This document shows positions 5,376 through 12,127 of a DNA stretch of 12,127 nt, one piece after another. The notes under the pieces were generated by a model. It was given only the letters and a program-made list of their open reading frames with translations, had not been told where the DNA came from and ran no database searches. Each line of letters opens with the position of its first letter. Position 1 is the first letter of the stretch. A program made the translations under genes and the position numbers. Origin of the DNA: Rhizobiaceae bacterium (GTDB lineage: Bacteria > Pseudomonadota > Alphaproteobacteria > Rhizobiales > Rhizobiaceae); contig JAKISV010000079.1 in the NCBI GenBank assembly GCA_021648425.1, positions 1-12,127 of the forward strand, given 5' to 3'.

Positions 5376-6626
5376 ATGCGCTATTCAGCCCTGAAAATAT
5401 TGACCCAGGCCCTTACCGGCAACAAAGGCTGGAAACCGGCCTGGCGTGAGCCTGAACCCAAAGCCCATTATGATATTATCATCATCGGCGGCGGCGGTCA
5501 TGGATTGGCAACCGCCTACTATCTGGCGAAAAACCATGGCCTCACCAACATTGCTGTCATCGAAAAAGGCTGGATTGGCTCTGGCAATGTCGGGCGTAAC
5601 ACGACAATCATCCGCTCCAACTATATCCAGCCCGGCAATGAACCATTTTATGAATTTTCCCTGAAACTCTGGGAGGGACTGGAACAGGATTTTAATTTCA
5701 ACGCCATGGTTTCTCAACGCGGTTTGTTAATGCTGGCTCACTCTGATTCGGATATCGATAGATTTTCGCGCATGGGCAACGCCATGCACCTCGCGGGAGC
5801 AGGTGCCCAATTGCTCGACAAAAAGGGCGTGGAAAAAATATATCCGTTCCTGGATTTTGAAAATGCCCGTTTCCCCATTCAGGGCGGGCTATTGCAAAAG
5901 CGTGCAGGCACTGTGCGCCACGATGCGGTTGCCTGGGGTTATGCACGCGGCGCTGACGCTCGCGGTGTTGATATTATTCAGAACTGCGAAGTGACCGGTT
6001 TTCAGATTAAAAACGGCAAATGCCTTGGTGTTGAAACCACCAGAGGCAACATTAACGCCAACAAAATCGCCGTGTGCGTCGCTGGCTCCTCCAGCCGGGT
6101 AATGGCAATGGCTGACATGAGATTACCTATAGAAAGCCATGTATTGCAGGCCTTTGTCAGCGAAGGATTAAAGCCGGTGCTGCCTGGTGTGATCACATTT
6201 GGTGCCGGACATTTGTATATTTCCCAATCAGACAAAGGCGGTCTGGTGTTTGGCGGTGATATTGATGGTTATAACTCCTATGCCCAACGCGGCAATCTGC
6301 CGGTTGTCGAGGATTGTTGTGAAGAAGCGATGGCTCTGATGCCAATACTTGGCCGCGCCCGCCTGCTGCGAAGCTGGGGAGGATTGATGGATATGTCGAT
6401 GGACGGTTCGCCTTTTATCGACAAAACCCATATTGACGGCCTCTACTTCAATGGCGGCTGGTGTTATGGCGGTTTCAAAGCCACCCCTGCGTCGGGCTGG
6501 TGTTACGCGCATTTGCTGGCCAGCGATAAATCCCACACCCTGGCAAACGAGTTTCGGCTGGACCGTTTCAAACGCGGTGTTTTGATAGACGAAAAAGGCC
6601 AGGGCGCTCAGCCCAATCTGCACTGA
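5376..6626 (+). CDS. soxB: Sarcosine oxidase subunit beta-like flavoprotein (stand-alone)
   Basis: A 416-residue FAD-dependent oxidoreductase of the DAO family, very like the beta subunit of heterotetrameric sarcosine oxidase. The start MRYSALKIL and the length match that subunit, which oxidatively demethylates sarcosine to glycine and passes the methylene to folate. The dinucleotide-binding motif is DIIIIGGGGHGLATAYYLAK (33-52), followed by an acidic VIEKG (61-65). NVGRNTTIIRSNY (71-83) is a subunit-beta hallmark. His182 in VRHDAV fits the covalent FMN histidine. GSPFIDKTHIDGLYFNGG in the C-terminal third closes the FAD site. The start is set by this conservation, since no clear Shine-Dalgarno precedes it. 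Oddly, no soxD, soxA or soxG follows; the next genes are a peptide-type ABC importer. It may partner with subunits elsewhere or act on another N-methyl or imino acid. Confidence 0.85.
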   Translation: MRYSALKILTQALTGNKGWKPAWREPEPKAHYDIIIIGGGGHGLATAYYLAKNHGLTNIAVIEKGWIGSGNVGRNTTIIRSNYIQPGNEPFYEFSLKLWEGLEQDFNFNAMVSQRGLLMLAHSDSDIDRFSRMGNAMHLAGAGAQLLDKKGVEKIYPFLDFENARFPIQGGLLQKRAGTVRHDAVAWGYARGADARGVDIIQNCEVTGFQIKNGKCLGVETTRGNINANKIAVCVAGSSSRVMAMADMRLPIESHVLQAFVSEGLKPVLPGVITFGAGHLYISQSDKGGLVFGGDIDGYNSYAQRGNLPVVEDCCEEAMALMPILGRARLLRSWGGLMDMSMDGSPFIDKTHIDGLYFNGGWCYGGFKATPASGWCYAHLLASDKSHTLANEFRLDRFKRGVLIDEKGQGAQPNLH

Positions 6627-6718
6627 CTACTGCCAGTCCTGCAAAAAAATACGGGCAAATCAGCAAAACAACAAATAGTTGAATCAGCAAAAATCAGAAA
6701 AAAAGAATTTTCTGCTTC

Positions 6719-6748
6719 TTGACTGTGCTGTCGATATGGGGGTTCAAT
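6719..6748 (+). promoter_or_regulatory. Candidate promoter of the ABC importer operon
   Basis: TTGACT (6719-6724) matches five of six -35 bases. TTCAAT (6743-6748) matches four of six -10 bases, at 18-base spacing. A transcript would begin near 6755 and carry a leader of about 90 bases. Confidence 0.4.
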
Positions 6749-6827
6749 ATAGCAGCAGTAAAACTGTTACTAATGCCAAACCAATAAAAACACGGCATAG
6801 CCGAATAATTATCGGCAACCAACATAA

Positions 6828-6840
6828 CCTCCGGGAGGGG
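6828..6840 (+). promoter_or_regulatory. Strong Shine-Dalgarno within a CCTCC/GGAGG dyad
   Basis: CCTCCGGGAGG (6828-6838) places an anti-Shine-Dalgarno-like CCTCC directly beside the Shine-Dalgarno GGGAGGGG that lies five bases before the ATG at 6846. Only a short stem could form within one molecule. The strong, exposed purine run is the sort of site bound by CUCCC-loop small RNAs such as AbcR of Hyphomicrobiales, which repress many ABC binding-protein mRNAs; that link is inference. Confidence 0.45.
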
Positions 6841-6845
6841 TACTC

Positions 6846-8894
6846 ATGAAACGTATCTTGTTAACAAGTGTCGCATTATTTGCGTTCACATTCAGTGCTT
6901 TCGGGCAGGAGGCTAAATGCCCCGCTGTTACCGTCAGTGATGCAATGGGAATTGCAAGTGGTGCATATCCGCAACAATTCGAACTGTCTGAAATTCAAAC
7001 TGCCGGAAATTGTAAAATTTCCTTTCAGGAAAATCCATCCATCAGCGCATTGAATGCTGAGATTCGCGGCAACCCTGCTCTACCGCCACTGGCAGACAGG
7101 CTCCCTTCTGAGCCTCTTGTAGTAGCTCCTTATGATTCAATCGGTTCTTATGGCGGCACATTGGATGCGCTCTCAAACGCAACCGAATCCGGTACATCTG
7201 ACTTTATGTCCATTCGCCATGTAAACCTTGTGCGCTATTCCGATGATCTTGAGACTATCGTGCCTAATGTTGCCAAGGGCTGGGAATGGAATGATGACTT
7301 TACGCAGCTGACATTCTTCCTGCGTGAAGGTCACAAATGGTCCGACGGTTCGCCATTCACGGCTGAGGACGTGGAGTTCTGGTATGAAAACCTGCAACTC
7401 GATACAAATGTGATCGAAAAGCCGAAAGACTATGTGCTGGTCGGCGGCAAGCCAATGACGGTTGACGTGATTGACGCTCAGACTGTGCGTTTCAATCTGC
7501 CGTTTCCTAAACCTGGTCTGCTGTCACACTTTGCCAACCACTACGCGCAAGGGTTTCAGCCCAAGAAATTTCTTGGAAGATTTCACCCGGATATTGACCC
7601 GAACGCGGATGCGAATGCAAAAGCGATCGGTTTTGAAAAAGGCTATGACGTGATTGCGGCCTATTATGGCAGCTCGGACTGGATGGATACGCCAACACCA
7701 ATGCTGGCAAAACCCGATCTGGTCGACGGCATGCCTGCGGCCACGGTACCAACGCTTGAAAGCCACATCCTCATCTCGGAAACCACGGAAGGCCGCCGTC
7801 TGGTCGCCAACCCGTATTTCTTCCAGGTGGATACAGCGGGCAATCAACTTCCCTACATCGACCGGCAGGACGAATTGTTTGTCGGCGAAAGTGAAGTTCG
7901 CCTGTTGAAGCTGGTCAATTCGGAAGTGACCTACAAGTCACAGGCGTTGAATCTGGACTATGCACCGCTGCTTTTGGAAAATCAGGAAAAGGGCGACTTC
8001 ACCGTTGAACTGAAACCTGAAATCGCCATGGCAACGTTTGCCTTCAATGTGACTTCGGCCGATCTGGAAAAACGTGAAATTTTCGGTAATTTGAAGTTCC
8101 GTCAGGCGATGTCGGTAGCTATGAACCGCGATGAGATCAATGAAGTTGCATTCTTTGGTCTTGGTACTGCACAACAGTATATTCCGTTTTCACCAACACC
8201 GTCTTTTGTCCCTAAGGAACTGGAACAGTATTTTGCCCAGTATGACCCGGATATGGCAAAAGCATTGCTTGATGAAATTGGTCTTGTTGACAAGGATGGC
8301 GATGGGATGCGTGATTTGCCAAGTGGCAAAAAACTGATCCTCAATCTGCAGGTTGCGACCCAGGGCATTTCGATAAAACTGGTCGAACTTGTTGGTCAGA
8401 ACTGGAAAGATGTCGGCATTGATACGACGGTGAAAGAAGTAACCACCGATGAATACCGTTCAGCCCAGTCCTCCAATGCACTCGATGTTACGATGTATTC
8501 GAAAGGTCAGCCCCTGGCGGTTATCCTTGGTATTTCCGAGCTTTTCCTGCCGCCGTTCGACAACTATTTCAACCTGAGAACAGCAATGTTGTGGGGTGAA
8601 TACGTCGATTCCAACGGTACAGCAGGTGTGAAACCTCCGGCCTGTGTTGATCAGATGAGGAAAGACATTGATGCATTCCAGGCGGCCAGCCCGGGTTCAG
8701 ATGAATCCAATGAAATTGGCCTGAGGCTTGCTAAAACAATGACGGAAAGCCTTCTGTTCATCTCTACTGTGAAGGCAGTTGCGCCGATTTATCGTAGTAA
8801 CAAGCTTAAAAACTTCACAGAGTTCAAGACCCAGTCTTACGCGTACTATCGGACATATCCGTACCGCGCTACTCAGTGGTATTTGAGCCAGTAA
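6846..8894 (+). CDS. ABC transporter substrate-binding protein, family 5 (peptide/opine type), large form
   Basis: A 682-residue periplasmic solute-binding protein of the SBP_bac_5 / DppA-OppA family. The N-terminus is a Sec signal (MKR plus a hydrophobic core to about residue 18), with probable cleavage near AFG-Q (20/21) and no lipobox. An extra segment of about 60 residues with two cysteines (Cys25, Cys56, perhaps a disulfide) precedes the usual start of the fold. Family landmarks are NVAKGWEWND (141-150), FLREGHKWSDGSPFTAEDV (158-176) and GNLKFRQAMSVAMNRDEI (414-431). DKDGDGMRD (482-490) resembles a calcium-binding EF-hand-like loop. The protein is about 130-150 residues longer than E. 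coli DppA/OppA. It is first in the importer operon with a very strong ribosome site, as expected for the most abundant component. Substrate is not readable from sequence. Confidence 0.9.
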   Translation: MKRILLTSVALFAFTFSAFGQEAKCPAVTVSDAMGIASGAYPQQFELSEIQTAGNCKISFQENPSISALNAEIRGNPALPPLADRLPSEPLVVAPYDSIGSYGGTLDALSNATESGTSDFMSIRHVNLVRYSDDLETIVPNVAKGWEWNDDFTQLTFFLREGHKWSDGSPFTAEDVEFWYENLQLDTNVIEKPKDYVLVGGKPMTVDVIDAQTVRFNLPFPKPGLLSHFANHYAQGFQPKKFLGRFHPDIDPNADANAKAIGFEKGYDVIAAYYGSSDWMDTPTPMLAKPDLVDGMPAATVPTLESHILISETTEGRRLVANPYFFQVDTAGNQLPYIDRQDELFVGESEVRLLKLVNSEVTYKSQALNLDYAPLLLENQEKGDFTVELKPEIAMATFAFNVTSADLEKREIFGNLKFRQAMSVAMNRDEINEVAFFGLGTAQQYIPFSPTPSFVPKELEQYFAQYDPDMAKALLDEIGLVDKDGDGMRDLPSGKKLILNLQVATQGISIKLVELVGQNWKDVGIDTTVKEVTTDEYRSAQSSNALDVTMYSKGQPLAVILGISELFLPPFDNYFNLRTAMLWGEYVDSNGTAGVKPPACVDQMRKDIDAFQAASPGSDESNEIGLRLAKTMTESLLFISTVKAVAPIYRSNKLKNFTEFKTQSYAYYRTYPYRATQWYLSQ

Positions 8895-8911
8895 GCTTAC
8901 AGAGTAAGCTT
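8893..8911 (+). terminator. Perfect 8-base-pair stem-loop just after the binding-protein stop
   Basis: AAGCTTAC (8893-8900), AGA loop, GTAAGCTT (8904-8911). The first arm overlaps the last two bases of the TAA stop (8892-8894). No T run follows, so it more likely protects the 3' end of the binding-protein message than terminates it. Confidence 0.45.
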
Positions 8912-8921
8912 TAACAAAATT

Positions 8922-8956
8922 GGTCTGCGGGCAGAATCATAAATTGCCCGCAGACC
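8922..8956 (+). terminator. Perfect 12-base-pair GC-rich stem-loop between binding protein and permease
   Basis: GGTCTGCGGGCA (8922-8933) pairs fully with TGCCCGCAGACC (8945-8956) over an 11-base loop. Only a weak TATTTT (8961-8966) lies downstream. In binding-protein operons such hairpins commonly act as partial terminators or 3' stabilisers, so that the binding protein is made in excess over the membrane parts. That role is inferred here from position. Confidence 0.7.
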
Positions 8957-9017
8957 CCGATATTTTCGTTGAATTGATTATATAATTTTCGGTAGTTTGG
9001 GGAGGCGCAAGATACCA

Positions 9018-10022
9018 ATGGCAAAATTTGCCCACTTCGTTGTACTTCGCGCTTTATTGGCCTTTTTCACCCTGGTGGTGGTTTCTTTTATCGTTTTTTC
9101 CTTGATGGAACTGGTGCCCGGCGACTGCGCCGAGCGCTATGTGGCATTTAAAAATTCTGCGGGCGCAGCGATTTCAATCGAAGATATTGAAGTGGAACGG
9201 GTCCGGCTGGGCTTGGACAGACCTTATATTGAACGCTGGGGAAAATGGATTTTCAATGCCTTTCAAGGCGAGTTCGGTGACAGCTGTATTTTACGCCTCA
9301 ATATCTCGCAATTGCTTGGTCAGAAATTCTGGTTGAGCCTTGGTATTTGCCTCTCTGCATTGGCACTGGCCTATGCAATTGCCATTCCCGTCGGCATTAT
9401 CGCCGCAACATCGCGCAACCCTTATCTAAACAACGGCCTGCGTCTGGTCAGCTATATGGGCCTGGCATTGCCAAACTTTCTTCTGGCCCTGATGATCATG
9501 TTATTTTCCACCGTGATGTTTGGCGATAGTTTAACGGGATTGTTCTCAAAGGAGTTCAGGGATGCGCCGTGGGATTATGCCAGGGTTATGGATTTTCTTT
9601 CACGTGCCTGGTTGCCGGTGTTTATTTTAGGCTGGTCGGCGACTGCTTTTGCAATTCAGACCGTGCGTGCCTTGATGTCGGATGAGATCGGGAAACTATA
9701 TGTGACGGCGGCAGCGGCGCGTGGTGTTACCGGGCGCAAATTGTTGATGCGCTATCCGGCACGCCATGCACTCAGCCCGATCATTAACTCCCTGGGGTTT
9801 GATTTGAATCGAATTTTCAATGAACTGCCGATTGTTGCCCTGATCCTGACGCTGACGGAAGCAGGGTCGCTATTGATTGAGGCCCTCGCACGATCAAATG
9901 ACCAGCAGCTCGCCGGCGCGATCATCTTTTTTCTGACCGCCAGCATTGTCACAATTAATTTCATTACGGATATTATTCTGGCCCTGACGGACCCGCGTAT
10001 TCGCAGCAGTATTTTAGGATAG
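9018..10022 (+). CDS. ABC transporter permease, DppB/OppB type
   Basis: A 334-residue inner-membrane permease of the binding-protein-dependent family. Residues 8-30 form the first membrane helix, followed by a periplasmic stretch (about 31-100) that includes ELVPGDCAE and LGLDRPYIERW, typical of DppB. About five more helices span 105-325. The EAA coupling motif is YVTAAAARGVTGRKLLMRYPARH (about 228-250). The ATG at 9018 is chosen because the family begins just before the first helix. The only good Shine-Dalgarno (GGGGAGG, 8999-9005) is 12 bases away, which is long; an in-frame TTG at 8997 overlaps that run and looks less likely. The stop TAG at 10020-10022 touches the next gene's start region. 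It pairs with the following permease to form the channel. Confidence 0.9.
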   Translation: MAKFAHFVVLRALLAFFTLVVVSFIVFSLMELVPGDCAERYVAFKNSAGAAISIEDIEVERVRLGLDRPYIERWGKWIFNAFQGEFGDSCILRLNISQLLGQKFWLSLGICLSALALAYAIAIPVGIIAATSRNPYLNNGLRLVSYMGLALPNFLLALMIMLFSTVMFGDSLTGLFSKEFRDAPWDYARVMDFLSRAWLPVFILGWSATAFAIQTVRALMSDEIGKLYVTAAAARGVTGRKLLMRYPARHALSPIINSLGFDLNRIFNELPIVALILTLTEAGSLLIEALARSNDQQLAGAIIFFLTASIVTINFITDIILALTDPRIRSSILG

Positions 10023-10027
10023 TGAGC

Positions 10028-11161
10028 ATGAGTGATACGGTAATCAGCCAGGACCAAAAAGACAAAGAAGCGTATTTCACCGCTGGCCAGGGGCAGTTGA
10101 TCTGGACGCGATTCAAAAAACAAAAGGCTGCCATGGTCGGGGCGATGGTCCTGGCTGTACTTATCCTTTCAGGCTTATTCGCACCGTTCCTGACGCCGTA
10201 TGATCCCACCATTGCCGGACGCGACAAAGAATATCTCAATGGTGAGCCGCAGATACCGAAGTTTTGGGATGAAAACGGCTTTTCGGCGCGACCCTTTGTT
10301 TATACTTACGAGCGCCAGCGATCGATCAAGACCAATTTTCGCTGGCAAACCACCATTGACCGGGAGGCCCGGCGCTATGTGGTCTTGTTACCAAAAGGAG
10401 ATAAATACTCGTATTTCGGCATAGAGTTTGAAACGCATTTGTTTGGCGTGGACAAGGGTTATATCCATTTATTCGGGACGGATTCGACGGGCAAGGATAT
10501 TTTTTCAAGGACATTTCATGCCATCAATACGTCTATGGCGGTGGGGACCATCGGAGTAGTTATTGCCTTTTTCATGGCGCTGATGATTGGCGGGGTATCG
10601 GGGTACTATGGAGGCTGGATAGACTCGATACTTCAGATGATAACCGACGCGGTGCGAACGATACCGACGATCCCGTTGTTTATGGCGCTTGCGGCCTTTA
10701 TCCCGGCGGAATGGAGTGCAGAAGAGAGGTTCTTTTTTATCTCGCTCTTACTTGGTTTTATTGGCTGGCCAACCCTGGCGAGACGGGTTCGAACCCATCT
10801 GCTGGCAGAACGAAGCCAGGAGTATGTGCTGGCGGCGCAATTGTGCGGGGCATCCTCCGGGCATGTCATCCGCAAACACCTGCTGCCGAGTTTTACCAGT
10901 TATATCATAGTTGATTTGATTATCTCGTTTCCCTACATGGTGCTGTCGGAAACCGCTCTGAGTTTTATCGGCCTTGGCTTGAAAGATCCGGTCAACTCTT
11001 TGGGAGTGATGTTGCAAAATGTTACCAGCGCCGATGTGCTGTTGAACTACCAGTGGTATTTCATCCCCGTATTGTTTTTTATAACCCTTGTGTTGGCATT
11101 CGTATTCGTGGGTGACGGATTACGCGATGCAGCCGACCCTTATGCGGACACAAAGAAATGA
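10028..11161 (+). CDS. ABC transporter permease, DppC/OppC type, with long periplasmic insertion
   Basis: A 377-residue inner-membrane permease; typical DppC is about 300 residues. Residues 33-53 form the first helix, ending in the family's APFLTPYDP (52-60). About 85 extra polar, aromatic residues (61-145) follow, predicted to lie in the periplasm. The usual HLFGTDSTGKDIFSR (147-161) and five helices come next, with the EAA motif EYVLAAQLCGASSGHVIRKH (265-284) and LSETALSFIGLGLKDP (306-321). The ATG at 10028 is chosen because AGGA (10016-10019) is 8 bases before it; a GTG at 10022 overlapping the previous stop would be only two bases from that site. The TGA stop overlaps the ATPase start (ATGA). 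The enlarged loop may match the oversized binding protein. Confidence 0.9.
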   Translation: MSDTVISQDQKDKEAYFTAGQGQLIWTRFKKQKAAMVGAMVLAVLILSGLFAPFLTPYDPTIAGRDKEYLNGEPQIPKFWDENGFSARPFVYTYERQRSIKTNFRWQTTIDREARRYVVLLPKGDKYSYFGIEFETHLFGVDKGYIHLFGTDSTGKDIFSRTFHAINTSMAVGTIGVVIAFFMALMIGGVSGYYGGWIDSILQMITDAVRTIPTIPLFMALAAFIPAEWSAEERFFFISLLLGFIGWPTLARRVRTHLLAERSQEYVLAAQLCGASSGHVIRKHLLPSFTSYIIVDLIISFPYMVLSETALSFIGLGLKDPVNSLGVMLQNVTSADVLLNYQWYFIPVLFFITLVLAFVFVGDGLRDAADPYADTKK

Positions 11162-12127
11162 CGCGTTTGCTTGAAGTCCAGAACCTGACCCTGCAGTTTG
11201 ATACCGATGAAGGTCGCATCACGGCAGTAAACGATGTTTCGTTCGATATTAAAGCTGGTGAAGTCATGGGACTGGTGGGTGAATCGGGTTCTGGGAAATC
11301 AGTGACCGCCAAGGCCTTGATGCAACTCAATCCATCCAATGCGGTTTACGATCCTGATAGTAAAATTACCCTGTATTTAGATGAAGAGAGGGAAATTGAT
11401 GTGCTTTCCTTGAAGCACCCCCGCGACATGCAAGACATACGCGGCGGTGCCGTATCGATGATTTTTCAGGAGCCGATGGCCAGTTTTGCCCCGGCAATTA
11501 CCATCGGTGACCAAATGGTTGAGCAATTGATGATTCACAAAGATATAAACAAAAAAGAAGCATCAAGAATTTCCATTGAAATGCTTGATCGTGTTGGTAT
11601 ATCCGATGCCGACAAGCGCTTTAAACAATATGCCTTTGAACTTTCCGGCGGTATGCGCCAGCGCGCGATGATTGCCATGGCGCTATCTACCAACCCAAAA
11701 CTGCTCATTGCTGATGAACCCACCACTGCACTGGATGTAACAATTCAGGCGCAGGTCATCGATCTGATGAAAGATCTGGTGGCTGATTTTGGCATGGGCA
11801 TCATATTCATCACCCATGATCTGGGAGTTATCGCCCAGACTGCCGACCGGGTCGCTGTAATGTATCTGGGTAATATCGTCGAGCAGGGTTCTGTACGTGA
11901 AGTTATTCGCGATCCCGCCCACCCCTATACCCAGGGACTGCTGCACGCGCTGCCGCGACTGGATGATCTGGAATCCCCACTGACACCGATTCCTGGTGAT
12001 ATTCCAAGCCCGCTTGAGCGCCCGCCCGGCTGTGTATTTCATACCCGATGTTCGCTTGCCGAACCACGCTGCAGCCAATCGGTTCCTCCAATGACCAGTT
12101 TGGAAAACGGACGTTCTACCGCCTGTT
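11158..12127 (+). CDS. ABC transporter ATP-binding protein, DppD/OppD type, 3' end cut by window edge
   Basis: The visible 323 residues contain a full nucleotide-binding domain: Walker A GESGSGKS (41-48), Q-loop MIFQEPMASFAP (101-112), signature LSGGMRQR (162-169), Walker B LLIADEPTTALD (182-193) and H-loop ITHDLG (218-223). The oligopeptide/dipeptide C-terminal extension begins at HPYTQGLLHALPRL (255-268). Four cysteines (292, 298, 305, 323) form the family's C-x5-C-x6-C-x17-C pattern, reported in some Dpp ATPases to hold an iron-sulfur cluster. The ATG overlaps the permease TGA (ATGA), showing coupling. The reading frame is open to the last base, and few residues are likely to be missing. 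A DppF-type partner ATPase is expected downstream. It energises import by the preceding three proteins. Confidence 0.92.
   Translation, partial: MTRLLEVQNLTLQFDTDEGRITAVNDVSFDIKAGEVMGLVGESGSGKSVTAKALMQLNPSNAVYDPDSKITLYLDEEREIDVLSLKHPRDMQDIRGGAVSMIFQEPMASFAPAITIGDQMVEQLMIHKDINKKEASRISIEMLDRVGISDADKRFKQYAFELSGGMRQRAMIAMALSTNPKLLIADEPTTALDVTIQAQVIDLMKDLVADFGMGIIFITHDLGVIAQTADRVAVMYLGNIVEQGSVREVIRDPAHPYTQGLLHALPRLDDLESPLTPIPGDIPSPLERPPGCVFHTRCSLAEPRCSQSVPPMTSLENGRSTAC

Larger units (their letters stand above)
6627..6845. other. AT-rich 219-base leader upstream of the ABC operon
   Basis: No gene is visible here. It contains AATCAGCAAAA twice (6658-6668 and 6682-6692) and a third AATCAG at 6692-6697, then an AT-rich inverted repeat CAGAAAA/TTTTCTG (6695-6701/6708-6714). 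A candidate promoter and a GCCGA/TCGGC dyad (6800-6804/6812-6816) precede the substrate-binding protein start. No convincing T-run terminator for the flavoprotein gene is seen. Confidence 0.6.

Noticed and set aside
8922..8956. Strong rho-independent terminator splitting the importer operon
   Set aside because: The stem is perfect, but only a weak TATTTT follows and the downstream genes are obvious operon partners, so full termination is unlikely.

Overview
The window looks like a chromosomal segment of an alphaproteobacterium, probably Hyphomicrobiales-like. This rests on family resemblance (a TerB-family protein of the COG4103 type, a SoxB-type flavoprotein, and a large peptide-type ABC importer of a kind common in that group) and is inference. 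Base composition looks balanced and the genes run tightly. I see no transposase, integrase, CRISPR array or phage gene.

Left end (1-1109, minus strand): a TerB-like protein gene whose TAA stop overlaps the ATG of a class I glutamine amidotransferase gene that runs off the left edge. An 87-base divergent spacer (1110-1196) carrying a perfect 15-base palindrome separates this pair from a plus-strand FMN-dependent alpha-hydroxy-acid dehydrogenase (LldD family, 1197-2396). A 12-base tandem duplication covers that gene's stop codon. A tRNA-Leu(UAA) with encoded CCA follows at 2434-2519, then about 280 bases without a convincing gene.

Middle (2798-6626, plus strand): a YeeE/YedE (TsuA-like) sulfur-compound membrane transporter, a spermidine-synthase-fold protein starting with TTG, a methyltransferase with an N-terminal four-cysteine zinc-ribbon-like motif, and a stand-alone sarcosine oxidase beta-like flavoprotein. 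The first three are packed like one operon (20-base gap, then a GTGA stop/start overlap). The fourth follows after 75 bases. This grouping is the best candidate here for an undescribed functional unit. No sarcosine oxidase alpha, gamma or delta gene is present next to the beta-like gene.

Right end (6627-12127, plus strand): a 219-base AT-rich leader with a candidate promoter and short repeats, then a peptide/opine-type ABC importer operon: an unusually large substrate-binding protein, a spacer with two perfect stem-loops, two permeases (the second with a long periplasmic insertion) and a DppD-type ATPase cut by the right edge. The four work as one importer: the binding protein captures substrate in the periplasm, the permeases form the channel and the ATPase drives it. 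A second ATPase gene is expected just beyond the window. The substrate cannot be read from the sequence.
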